A DNA stretch of 64,000 bases from Variovorax sp. RA8 (lineage in GTDB: Bacteria > Pseudomonadota > Gammaproteobacteria > Burkholderiales > Burkholderiaceae_C): assembly GCF_901827175.1 (NCBI RefSeq), contig NZ_LR594662.1, positions 6,262,001 to 6,326,000 on the forward strand. The letters are read 5' to 3'. The position numbers and the translations under genes were made by a program. Under the pieces are notes generated by a model. That model was not told the DNA's origin, searched no databases, and saw only the letters and a program-made list of their open reading frames with translations. Position 1 is the first letter of the stretch, and every line of letters starts with the position of its first letter. This document shows, one piece after another, positions 8,792 through 15,663 of this stretch.

Positions 8792-8828
8792 GGGGCGGGC
8801 TCCGTGGCACTCTTTCGCTTGATCTCGT

Positions 8829-8875
8829 ACGTTGCTGCTGGTTGGAGTCCGGAGCCGGGAATTCGCCCCGGCTCC
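8829..8875. repeat. Palindromic repeat element, copy in the phnI-phnJ gap
   Basis: This segment shares ACGTTGCTGCTGG, CCGGAGCCGGGA and TTCGCCCCGGC in the same order with the palindrome at 10781-10843. Here the inner hairpin GGAGCCGGG (8851-8859) / CCCGGCTCC (8867-8875) is intact but the outer arm has decayed. It occupies most of the 107-bp gap between the phnI stop and the phnJ ATG. Possible roles are mRNA processing or stability between cistrons. Confidence 0.6.
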
Positions 8876-8898
8876 AGCCTCAAACAATGCGCAAGATC

Positions 8899-9993
8899 TC
8901 ATTCGTCATCGTCCTTCGCCACGTGGCCGGCGCGCATGCGGCGCACCAGCTCGAGCTCGGCCTGGAAGTCCACGTAATGCGGCAGCTTCAAATGCTGCAC
9001 GAAGCCCGAGGCCTCCAGGCTGTCGCTGTGCGAGAGCACGAATTCCTGCATCTGCGCAGGTGACTCGACGGTCTCGCCGAGCTCGTCGGCGCGCAGCGCG
9101 CGGTCGACCAGGCTCATTGCCATCGCCTTGCGCTCGCTGTGGCCGAAGGCCAGCCCATAGCCGCGGGTGAACTGCGGCGGCTCGGTCTTGCTGCCGGCGA
9201 ACTGGTTGACCATCTCGCACTCGGTGATCTCCAGATCCCCGATGGAGATGGGAAAGCCCAGCTCCTCGGGCGCCAGCTCCAGCGCCACGCTGCCGAAGCG
9301 GATCTCGCCGACGAAGGGATGGCTGTGCGAGTAGCCGCGCTGGGTCGAATAGGCCATCGCGAGCAGGAAGCCTTCGTCGCCGCGTGCCAGGTTCTGCAGG
9401 CGGGTGGCCCGGTCGGCCGGAAAGCGCAGCGGCTCGCGCGTCAGGTCCACCGGCGCGGGGTCACCGGGGGGCACGGGGCGGGTCTCGATCAGGCGCTCGT
9501 GGTTGAGCAGGTCCACCACGCGCGGCGTCGCCACGGGCGCCTCGGCCGGCGTCGTCGCGGCCTCGGTGCGCGCGGGCGCCTCGCCGTTGGCGAGCAAGGT
9601 GAAGTCGAGAAGGCGCTGCGTGTAGTCGTAGGTCGGGCCCAGCACCTGCCCGCCGGGCAGGTCCTTGAAGGTGGCGGAGATGCGGCGGTCCAGCTGCATG
9701 CGCGCGGTGTCCAGCGGCAGGCTCATGCCCAGCCGCGGCAGCGTGGCGCGGTAGGCGCGAAGCAGGAAGATGGCCTCGACCAGGTCGCCCGCGGCCTGCT
9801 TGATGGCGAGCGCGGCGAGCTCCGGGTCGTACACCGAGCCCTCGGTCATCACGCGGTCGACGGCCAGCTTGAGCTGCTCGCGGATCTGCGTGACGGAAAG
9901 CTCGGGCGTGGCGCTGTCGCCGCGGCGCTGTTCGGCCAGCAGGCGATAGCTCTGGAGGATGGCGGCTTCACCGCCCTTGACTGCGACGTACAT
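8899..9993 (-). CDS. phnI: PhnI, C-P lyase core subunit
   Basis: This 364-residue protein is close to the usual PhnI length of about 354-370. The N-terminus MYVAVKGGEAAILQSYRLL, LLRAYRATLPRL, ISATFKDLPGGQVLGPTYDYTQRLLDF, and LLAMAYSTQRGYSHSHPFVGEIR are clear family signatures. PhnI forms the PhnGHIJ core and carries the nucleosidase activity that, with G, H and L, transfers the ribose triphosphate moiety of ATP to the phosphonate. The ATG at 9993 is four bases from the phnH stop and matches known starts; the longer frame to 10059 runs back into phnH. Confidence 0.97.
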   Translation of the reverse strand: MYVAVKGGEAAILQSYRLLAEQRRGDSATPELSVTQIREQLKLAVDRVMTEGSVYDPELAALAIKQAAGDLVEAIFLLRAYRATLPRLGMSLPLDTARMQLDRRISATFKDLPGGQVLGPTYDYTQRLLDFTLLANGEAPARTEAATTPAEAPVATPRVVDLLNHERLIETRPVPPGDPAPVDLTREPLRFPADRATRLQNLARGDEGFLLAMAYSTQRGYSHSHPFVGEIRFGSVALELAPEELGFPISIGDLEITECEMVNQFAGSKTEPPQFTRGYGLAFGHSERKAMAMSLVDRALRADELGETVESPAQMQEFVLSHSDSLEASGFVQHLKLPHYVDFQAELELVRRMRAGHVAKDDDE

Positions 9994-9997
9994 CGGC

Positions 9998-10639
9998 TCA
10001 GTCCTCCAGCTCGATGTGCGTGGTGCGCGGCAGGCCGACGATCTGGTGCTGCGTCGCAAGGAACAGGTCCACGCCGCGCGGGAAGGCCGCCTGCTGCGCC
10101 GCGCGCTGCGCTACCAGCCGGCGTGCCGTGTCGCTGGGCAGGCCGTCGACGCACAGGCGCGCCTGCGTGCGGATGCCGGGGCCGCGCAAGGTCCAGCCTT
10201 CGTCGTCGTCGCCATCGGCCAACGAGGGCACGTCCACCACGCAGGTGGCGGACTGCTCGGGCGCGACGTCCGTGCCCTGCGCGAAGCGCTCCAGCGCCGG
10301 CGCCTCGTCGCTGCTCGCGATCCATGCGAACTGGGCCTGGGCGGGGTCGTCCACCAGCGTGCAGCCGCTGTGGAAGCGCACCCATGCCGCTGCGTCGCTG
10401 GCGGCGAGCGAAGGCGAAAGCCACAGCTTGCAGTCCGGGTCGAGCAGTGCGAGCAGCAGTGCGGCCGAAGCCGCATGTCCGCGCGAAGGCACTTGCGCGT
10501 CATGCGGCAGGTCGACGATGCGGCCCGGGTGCGAGAGCGCCTCCAGCGCGGCGCGGAACACGGCCTGGCTGCCGAGCGCGAGATCGGAGAAGCCTGCGCC
10601 GATGGCGGAGAGATCATGGGTGCTCATGGTGGTGCTCAT
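9998..10639 (-). CDS. phnH: PhnH, C-P lyase core subunit
   Basis: This 213-residue protein resembles PhnH: LGSQAVFRAALEALSHPGRIVDL near the start, LLALLDPDCKLWLS, WVRFHSGCTLVDDPAQAQFAWI, GTDVAPEQSATCVVDV, LRGPGI and FPRGVDLFLATQHQIVGLPRTTHI. PhnH is a dimeric PLP-transferase-like fold that sits in the PhnGHIJ complex. ATG 10639 is chosen because it overlaps the stop of the repeat-derived mini-ORF (TGATG), and a second ATG lies at 10627; both precede STHDLSAIGAGFSDL. The gap to phnG (246 bp) is unusually long for a C-P lyase operon and is filled by repeats. Confidence 0.95.
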   Translation of the reverse strand: MSTTMSTHDLSAIGAGFSDLALGSQAVFRAALEALSHPGRIVDLPHDAQVPSRGHAASAALLLALLDPDCKLWLSPSLAASDAAAWVRFHSGCTLVDDPAQAQFAWIASSDEAPALERFAQGTDVAPEQSATCVVDVPSLADGDDDEGWTLRGPGIRTQARLCVDGLPSDTARRLVAQRAAQQAAFPRGVDLFLATQHQIVGLPRTTHIELED

Positions 10640-10689
10640 CAAAATGGCTTCAGCTGCGGTGGGAGCGCCTTCGGGCGGGCGGTGCTCAT
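10639..10689 (-). CDS. Repeat-derived 16-codon mini-ORF upstream of phnH
   Basis: On the minus strand this ORF encodes MSTARPKALPPQLKPF and stops with a TGA whose last base is the A of the phnH ATG (TGATG). It aligns with the repeat at 7060-7119: the CCGAAGGCG and CACCGCAGC blocks are kept but it is shorter by about ten bases, which changes the frame. Like the module before phnM it starts with ATGAGC and places a stop on the next start codon. A coupling role is inferred only. Confidence 0.3.
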   Translation of the reverse strand: MSTARPKALPPQLKPF

Positions 10690-10725
10690 AGGACAAACTC
10701 ACTCGCGGTTCTCATTGCGACTGGT

Positions 10726-10770
10726 TGGCTTGGCTTGGCTTGGCTTGGCTTGGCTTGGCTTGGCTTGGCT
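10726..10770 (+). repeat. (TGGCT)9 pentanucleotide tandem repeat
   Basis: Nine perfect head-to-tail copies of TGGCT lie in the phnG-phnH gap. A pentanucleotide tract of this length can slip during replication. It is outside any supported ORF on the coding strand of the operon (there it reads AGCCA), so changes in copy number would alter mRNA spacing or secondary structure between phnG and phnH, not reading frame. Confidence 0.95.
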
Positions 10771-10780
10771 GTCGATTCGT

Positions 10781-10843
10781 ACGTTGCTGCTGGGTTGAGG
10801 CCGGAGCCGGGATTTCGCCCCGGCCTCAACCCAACAGCAACGT
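10781..10843. repeat. Long palindrome in the phnG-phnH gap (24-bp arms)
   Basis: The arms 10781-10804 and 10820-10843 are reverse complements with a single mismatch, separated by a 15-nt loop that itself contains GCCGG. The left arm begins ACGTTGCTGCTGGGTTGAGG. The stem would be very stable as RNA. It lacks a following T-tract on the minus strand, so it looks more like a REP-type or mRNA-stabilising element than an intrinsic terminator. A decayed relative lies at 8829-8875. Confidence 0.85.
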
Positions 10844-10885
10844 CCAAATCAGCCCACCGAGCGCTGGGGCTTGCCACCCGATGTC

Positions 10886-11401
10886 TCATTCGCCTTCCTC
10901 TTCGTCGCCATCGGCCCCACCAGCTTCACGCGCAACGGTGAAGAACTCGACCTTGCTGGCCTGCGCGCGCGCATGGCGCTCGGCACGTTGTTGCGCCAGG
11001 TGCCGGCGCACGGGCTCGAGCAGGCTGGCGTCGAGCGCCTCCTGCTGCGCCGGGTCCTGCAGCAACGCGTCGGCCACGGCAGCGAGCTGCGCGTGCCGGT
11101 GCGAGCGGCCCATCACGTACGCAACGCCGACGGCCGCGCCGTCCTGCGCGACGCCCGCCAGGCGCAGCGCGCAGCGGGTGACCGTGACTTCGCCGAGGTT
11201 GAAGCGCTCGCCCGTGCCGCCGGCGCGGCCCTGGACCATCATGAGACCTGTCTCCGGCGCACGCAGCCATTGCGGCGTACGCTGCGCATGCTCGCCCAGC
11301 GCAGGCTCCAGCATCGAAAGCGGTGCCCGCGCCAGCACGGCCATCCATTGCGCCCGGCCCGACGGCCGGTTCGCAGGGTGGTTGTCAAAGGCATGAAACA
11401 T
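10886..11401 (-). CDS. phnG: PhnG, C-P lyase core subunit
   Basis: This 171-residue protein matches PhnG in RAQWMAVLARAPLSMLEPAL, WLRAPETGLMMVQGRAGGTGERFNLGEVTVTRCALRL, VGVAYVMGRSHRHAQLAAVADALLQDP. PhnG is the small subunit of the core complex and is required with H, I and L for the first step of phosphonate activation. The C-terminus is an acidic tail (GADGDEEEGE). It is the first gene of the minus-strand operon. The candidate PhnF operator lies 23 bp upstream of its ATG and overlaps a TATACA -10 candidate. Confidence 0.94.
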   Translation of the reverse strand: MFHAFDNHPANRPSGRAQWMAVLARAPLSMLEPALGEHAQRTPQWLRAPETGLMMVQGRAGGTGERFNLGEVTVTRCALRLAGVAQDGAAVGVAYVMGRSHRHAQLAAVADALLQDPAQQEALDASLLEPVRRHLAQQRAERHARAQASKVEFFTVAREAGGADGDEEEGE

Positions 11402-11423
11402 CGGGGTGATACTCTGGAAAAAG

Positions 11424-11435
11424 TTGTATAGACAA
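11424..11435. promoter_or_regulatory. Candidate PhnF operator between phnG and phnF
   Basis: TTGTATAGACAA has TTGT/ACAA arms around ATAG and differs at two symmetric positions from the TGGTATAGACCA site reported for mycobacterial PhnF, cited from memory. It lies midway between the divergent phnG and phnF starts. On the minus strand it contains TATACA, a plausible -10 for phnG, so repressor binding would block the operon. Confidence 0.6.
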
Positions 11436-11479
11436 ATTAGACCACTGGCGCCAGCTTAGGCGCGACCCATGTCCTTTTC

Positions 11480-12250
11480 ATGACAACCTCGACGTCGTCT
11501 TCCCCTCCCCTGGCCTTCGCGCCGCGCCCTGCGCGCCCGTCGCGTGACAGCTTCTGGACCCGCATCGCGGCCGAGCTCGCCGAGGCCATCGCGCGCGGCG
11601 TCTATCCGCCCGGCGAGCGCCTGCCCTCGGAGCATGCGCTGGCCGAGCAGTTCGGCGTCAACCGCCACACCATCCGGCGCTCGCTGGCCAGCCTCAGCAG
11701 CCAGGGCCTGCTGCGCGTGACGCAGGGCAGCGGCACCTACGTGGAGGAGTTCGCGGTCGAGCTGGTGCTGGCCAAGCGCACGCGGCACCACCAGAACATG
11801 GCGCTGGCCGGCCTGCGCGGCGTGCTGCGCGTGCTCGATGCGAGCAGCGTGCGCGCGAGCGCGGCACAGGCGCGCGTCCTGCAGGTGCCGGTGCGCAGCA
11901 TGCTGCTGCGCCTGCAGGTGCTGGGCGAGGCCGAGCAGCAGCCGCTGCACGTGGGCGAGCGCTTCTTTCCGCTGCCGCGCTTCGCGAAGCTGGAGGCCGT
12001 GGTGCGCGAGACCGGCTCCATCACCGCCGCCTTCGCCGCCCACGGCGTGGACGACTACACCCGCCACGAAAGCCGCATCACGGCGCAGATGCCGAAGCCC
12101 GAGGTGGCGGCGCAACTGCGGCAGTCCGTCGCGCGGCCGGTGCTGCTGGTCGAGAGCGTCAACGTGGACACCGAGGCGCAGCCGATCGAGTTCGCGCGCA
12201 CCTGGTTCGCGGGCGACCGCATCACCCTGACGGTCACGCACGATGACTGA
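11480..12250 (+). CDS. phnF: PhnF, GntR/HutC-family phosphonate regulator
   Basis: This 256-residue regulator has an N-terminal GntR winged helix (DSFWTRIAAELAEAIARGVYPPGERLPSEHALAEQFGVNRHTIRRSLASLSSQGLLRVTQGSGTYVEE) and a C-terminal UTRA effector domain (roughly residues 100-250) containing LLLRLQVLGEAEQQPLHVGERFFPLPRF and HESRITAQMP. It is divergent from phnG and probably represses the operon until phosphonate or phosphate starvation signals. Its 3' end overlaps the DUF1045-PhnN gene by 8 bp, so regulator and fusion protein are cotranscribed. The N-terminal 25 residues are low-complexity Ser/Pro. Confidence 0.93.
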   Translation: MTTSTSSSPPLAFAPRPARPSRDSFWTRIAAELAEAIARGVYPPGERLPSEHALAEQFGVNRHTIRRSLASLSSQGLLRVTQGSGTYVEEFAVELVLAKRTRHHQNMALAGLRGVLRVLDASSVRASAAQARVLQVPVRSMLLRLQVLGEAEQQPLHVGERFFPLPRFAKLEAVVRETGSITAAFAAHGVDDYTRHESRITAQMPKPEVAAQLRQSVARPVLLVESVNVDTEAQPIEFARTWFAGDRITLTVTHDD

Positions 12251-13733
12251 GGCCCCGCATCGCTTTGCGATCTACTTCGCGCCGCGCGCCCACAGCCCCT
12301 GGTGGCTGGCCGGCAGCCGTTGGCTGGGCCGCTGCGCGGAACTCGGCGAGCCACTGCCGCAGCCCCAGGTGCCAGGCTTGTCCACGCCCGATCAGCATCG
12401 GCTGACGAAGGCGCCGCGGCGCTATGGCTGGCATGGGACGCTCAAGGCGCCCTTCACGCTCGCACCGGGCGTCGACGAAGCACGGCTGCGCGCCGAACTG
12501 CGCGCGCTCGCCGGCGAGTTCGAAGCCTTCTCGCTGCCGCCACTCGAGGTCGCGATGCTCGACGACTTCCTCGCGCTGGTGCCCGATGGGGATGCACAGG
12601 CGATCGATGCCCTGGCCGCCGCCTGCGTCACCCGCCTGCAGCCGCTGGCGGCGCCGCTCGCGCCGGCCGAGCTCGAGCGCCGCCGCGCGGCCGGGCTCAC
12701 GCCCGAGGAAGACGCGTTGCTGCTGCGCTGGGGCTACCCCTTCGTGCTGGAGCGCTTCCGCTTCCACCTCTCGCTCACCGGCTCGCTGAAGGACGCCACC
12801 CCCGCGGCGATCGACGCGTTGAAGGAGGCGGCGCGCCACCGCTTCGATACCCTGCCCGCCTGCCGCGTCGACAACCTCTCGCTCTTCGTCGAGCCCCGGC
12901 CGGGCGCGGACTTCATGCTGGTCGAGCAGATGGCGCTGGCTCCAGTGAGCCGCCCGGCCGCTCCGAAGGCGAATAGCACCGCAGCCGAAGGCGAAGGTAC
13001 TCCAGTGAGCCGCCCGGCCGCTCCGAAGGCGAATGGCACCGCAGCCGAAGGCGAAGGTACTCCAGTGAGCCGCCCGGCCGCTCCGAAGGCGAATGGCACC
13101 GCAGCCGAAGGCGAAGGTACTCCAGTGAGCCGCCCGGCCGCTCCGAAGGCAAATGGCACCGCAGCCGAAGGCGAAGGTACTGCCGTGAAGGGCCGCCTCG
13201 TCTACGTGATGGGCCCCTCCGGCGCGGGCAAGGACAGCCTGATCGCCTGGCTCAAGGACCACCTGCCGCCGCACCTGCCCCTGCACCTGGCGCGCCGCAC
13301 CATCACGCGGCCGATCCGCCACGGCGACGAGCAGCACTTGAGCGTGAGCGAGCAGGCCTTCGCGCTGCTGCACCAGGCGCAGGCCTTCGCCCTCGACTGG
13401 CAGGCCAACGGCCTGCGCTACGGCGTGCGGCACGACGAACTCGCGCCGCTGCATCGCGGCAAGTGGGTGCTCGTCAATGGTTCGCGCGCCTACCTGCCGC
13501 ACGCCTTGGCGAGGTTTCCGCAGCTGACGGTGGTCCACGTCACGGCCAGCCTCGAGGTGCTGCGGCAGCGCCTGCTGGCGCGCGGGCGCGAGACGCCCGA
13601 CATGGTCGAGGCCCGGGTGCAGCGCGCGCTGGCATACCTGCCGCCGCCCCACGCCATCGAGGTGCGCAACGACGGCGACCTCGCCGACGCGGGCGCGCAG
13701 CTGCTGCGGGCCCTGGCTAGAACCGCGCCTTGA
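12243..13733 (+). CDS. DUF1045 2H-phosphoesterase fused through a four-unit repeat linker to PhnN
   Basis: This 496-residue ORF has three parts. Residues 1-234 are a DUF1045 protein (YFAPRAHSPWW, RYGWHGTLKAPF, RFHLSLTGSL); the two H-x-T/S motifs, HGT and HLS, are those of 2H phosphoesterases. Residues 235-314 are four 20-residue units containing SRPAAPKANGTAAEGEG. From residue 315 a PhnN ribose 1,5-bisphosphate phosphokinase begins (GRLVYVMGPSGAGKDSLIAWL, ITRPIRHGDEQH, FALDWQANGLRYGV). PhnN makes PRPP from ribose 1,5-bisphosphate. No phnP is seen, so DUF1045 may open the cyclic phosphate made by C-P lyase; that is inference. A GTG at 13185 could also start PhnN alone. No stop interrupts the fusion. 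Confidence 0.9.
   Translation: MTEAPHRFAIYFAPRAHSPWWLAGSRWLGRCAELGEPLPQPQVPGLSTPDQHRLTKAPRRYGWHGTLKAPFTLAPGVDEARLRAELRALAGEFEAFSLPPLEVAMLDDFLALVPDGDAQAIDALAAACVTRLQPLAAPLAPAELERRRAAGLTPEEDALLLRWGYPFVLERFRFHLSLTGSLKDATPAAIDALKEAARHRFDTLPACRVDNLSLFVEPRPGADFMLVEQMALAPVSRPAAPKANSTAAEGEGTPVSRPAAPKANGTAAEGEGTPVSRPAAPKANGTAAEGEGTPVSRPAAPKANGTAAEGEGTAVKGRLVYVMGPSGAGKDSLIAWLKDHLPPHLPLHLARRTITRPIRHGDEQHLSVSEQAFALLHQAQAFALDWQANGLRYGVRHDELAPLHRGKWVLVNGSRAYLPHALARFPQLTVVHVTASLEVLRQRLLARGRETPDMVEARVQRALAYLPPPHAIEVRNDGDLADAGAQLLRALARTAP
12945..13184 (+). repeat. Four tandem 60-bp repeats inside the DUF1045-PhnN ORF
   Basis: Units start at 12945, 13005, 13065 and 13125, each beginning GTGAGCCGCCCGGCCGCTCC. 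They are identical except for single substitutions (AATAGC in unit 1 versus AATGGC, GGCAAATGGC in unit 4, and ACTGCC at the end). Sixty is a multiple of three, so any copy number keeps the ORF open. Every unit ends in GAAGGCGAAGG a few bases before the next GTG, so each could act as a ribosome-binding site and start. Confidence 0.97.
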
Positions 13734-14529
13734 GAAACGCCGAAGGCCCCTTCAGCTTGACCCGCAGCCGCGCCGTGCTGCTCAGCGCATCGAAGTCCCG
13801 CTTGAGCTCGACCTCGGTCACCCCATAGGAGAGCACCACGCCCACGTTCTTGACGGGGAACCACTCCACGCCGAGCGCGGCGTTGTAGATGTGGCCGCGC
13901 AGGTTGTTGCCGCCCTTGCGTACGCCCGACACGTCGGCGAAGAGGCGCAGGTCGGGACTGATGGCGTGGCGCACGCCGATCTCCAGCAGCGGCGCGAAGG
14001 CGTCGTCGCTGTCGTGCTGGCTGAAGGTGGCGGTGGCGCCGTTCACGCCGGCCAGGGCGTTGCTGTCCAAACTGACGCGGTAGTAGGCCAGGCCCGCGCC
14101 CAATCCCAGCACCGTGTTGCCCGATCCGATCCACCATTTGTAGGCCAGCTTGGCGAAGTCCAGCTTGAGGTCGAGGTTGACGTTGCCCAGCGCCGTGACC
14201 GAGGTCGGCCCGATCGCGAAGTTATTGGCAAAGCCGGTGCCGTAGTCGCGGTTGAAGCGGTAGTAGTCGAGCGAGAAGCCCTGGCTGTCGCCGATCAGCA
14301 CATCGGCCGTGATGCGCGGCATGGTCACCTTGCTGCCTTCGATGTCGCGCGTGTCGAAGCGGCCGTAGGGCGTGTTCAGCCCGGCGTCGAGGGTGGGTTC
14401 GGCGTGGAAGGCGCCGACCGAGAAGCTGAAGCGATCCAGTGCGGGCGAAGGCTCGGCGAGAGCTGGAGTCGACATGGCGAAGCCGGCTCCGGCCAGCGCG
14501 ACGAGGACGGATGGACGCAAGAACATCAT
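13717..14529 (-). CDS. Predicted outer-membrane beta-barrel protein
   Basis: This 270-residue protein has a signal peptide (FLRPSVLVALAGAGFAMSTPALA) and alternating amphipathic strands ending in the barrel signature ...SAFLKARF with a terminal Phe. Segments such as LDLKLDFAKLAYKWWIG, GAGLAYYRVSLDS and GVEWFPVKNVGVVLSYGVTEVELKRDF look like OmpW/OmpA-type barrel strands. No known small-molecule specificity is visible. It is convergent with the DUF1045-PhnN gene and the two stops overlap by 17 bp. ATG 14526 is an equally good start. It is probably monocistronic. Confidence 0.8.
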   Translation of the reverse strand: MMFLRPSVLVALAGAGFAMSTPALAEPSPALDRFSFSVGAFHAEPTLDAGLNTPYGRFDTRDIEGSKVTMPRITADVLIGDSQGFSLDYYRFNRDYGTGFANNFAIGPTSVTALGNVNLDLKLDFAKLAYKWWIGSGNTVLGLGAGLAYYRVSLDSNALAGVNGATATFSQHDSDDAFAPLLEIGVRHAISPDLRLFADVSGVRKGGNNLRGHIYNAALGVEWFPVKNVGVVLSYGVTEVELKRDFDALSSTARLRVKLKGPSAFLKARF

Positions 14530-14707
14530 GAACAGGAAACCGATGGACGGCGGATGCCCGGCATGAAGAACCGATGTCGTGGCCGCCGCGAAGCTCCCCT
14601 GGGCGCGAACGCCACTCTAGGCGGCGCGCGCCGGCCTGCAATTTCCGGATGGCGGCTCCGTATGTAGGAGGGCGCCTTGCGAACGTCCGCTCGCTCCGCA
14701 ACGGTGT

Positions 14708-15556
14708 TTATCCGAGTGCGCTCGTCATGTGGTCGATCAGCGCCCGCAGGCGGGCGGACTGTCGCATGTCGCGGTGGTAGCCCAACCACACGTCGCGGCC
14801 GGGCGGCGGCTCCCCGAGGTCGATCGATTGCAGCTGCGAAATCCGCGCGGCAAGCGGCATGGGCAGAACGGCGAGCCCGAGGCCTTCGGCGCACATCGCC
14901 GCCTGGGCCTCGCGGCTGTTGCTGCCGAACGCGATGCGTGCGTTGGGCAGCATGCGCCGCAGCCACAGGGCGTCGGGAAATCCGCGGAATGCGGTGTCCA
15001 TCGTCAACAGCGTGGCCCCTGCGCCGTCGCCGGCCTTCGGTACGGCGCCACCGGCCGCGCCGTAGAGCGCGTAGGGCACGTGCATCAGCTTGCGCTGCAG
15101 GACGTCGGGCTCGTCGAACGGATGGATGCGAAGGACCAGGTCGGCCTCGCGCCGCGAGAGGTTGAGCAGCCGCGAGTCGGTGAGGAGCTCGACCTGCACG
15201 CCGGGGTGGCGGCGCATGAAATGCGCGAGCACCGGGGACAACATGTGCACCCCGAACCAGTCCGAGGACGAGACGCGAAGCAGTCCCTCCAGTTGCCTCG
15301 ACTCGCCCGCGACGTCGCGCTCGAATGCGAGCGCCTCCTCTTCCATCTGCTCGGCATGGGCCAGCGCCGCCTCGCCCGCGGCGGTGAGCACGAAGCCTTC
15401 GGGCGTGCGCTGGAAAAGCGATGCGGACATCGAGGCTTCCAGGGCCTTCAGGCGCCGGCCCATCGTGGGCTGCGACACGCCAGCCTGGCGGGCCGCGGCG
15501 CCCAGCGTGCCGTGGCGCGCGACCGCCAGGAAGATCTTGATGTCGCTCCACTCCAT
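14708..15556 (-). CDS. LysR-family regulator of the adjacent oxidoreductase
   Basis: This 282-residue LysR protein has an N-terminal helix-turn-helix (DIKIFLAVARHGTLGAAARQAGVSQPTMGRRLKALEASM) and the periplasmic-binding-like effector domain with WFGVHMLSPVLAHFMRRHPGVQVELLTDSRLLNLSRREADLVLRI. It resembles the single-gene LysR proteins that control a divergent oxidoreductase. The starts of this gene and the quinone oxidoreductase are 107 bp apart on opposite strands, so mutual control from that interval is likely. The inducer cannot be read from sequence. Confidence 0.9.
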   Translation of the reverse strand: MEWSDIKIFLAVARHGTLGAAARQAGVSQPTMGRRLKALEASMSASLFQRTPEGFVLTAAGEAALAHAEQMEEEALAFERDVAGESRQLEGLLRVSSSDWFGVHMLSPVLAHFMRRHPGVQVELLTDSRLLNLSRREADLVLRIHPFDEPDVLQRKLMHVPYALYGAAGGAVPKAGDGAGATLLTMDTAFRGFPDALWLRRMLPNARIAFGSNSREAQAAMCAEGLGLAVLPMPLAARISQLQSIDLGEPPPGRDVWLGYHRDMRQSARLRALIDHMTSALG

Positions 15557-15663
15557 GACTGCCCATTCAGTTTTGCATGAGGAGCTTGCGATTCTGTCGA
15601 TTTACATTCATTCGTGCAGCACCAACACTGGATGCCATCTCCCACCCTCCGAGGAATGAATCC

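Noticed and set aside
7116..8810. One long minus-strand frame of 564 codons as a PhnJ-PhnK fusion
   Set aside because: The frame upstream of 7907 is antisense or out of frame with PhnJ; PhnJ uses another frame and ends in an ATGA overlap with PhnK.
10725..11396. Plus-strand ORF through the (TGGCT) tract as a coding repeat protein
   Set aside because: It runs antisense to phnG and has no family similarity; the tract is intergenic in the phn operon.
12945..13184. Possible CRISPR or minisatellite outside genes
   Set aside because: The four units are direct tandem copies without spacers, in frame with DUF1045 and PhnN, so they are a coding repeat.
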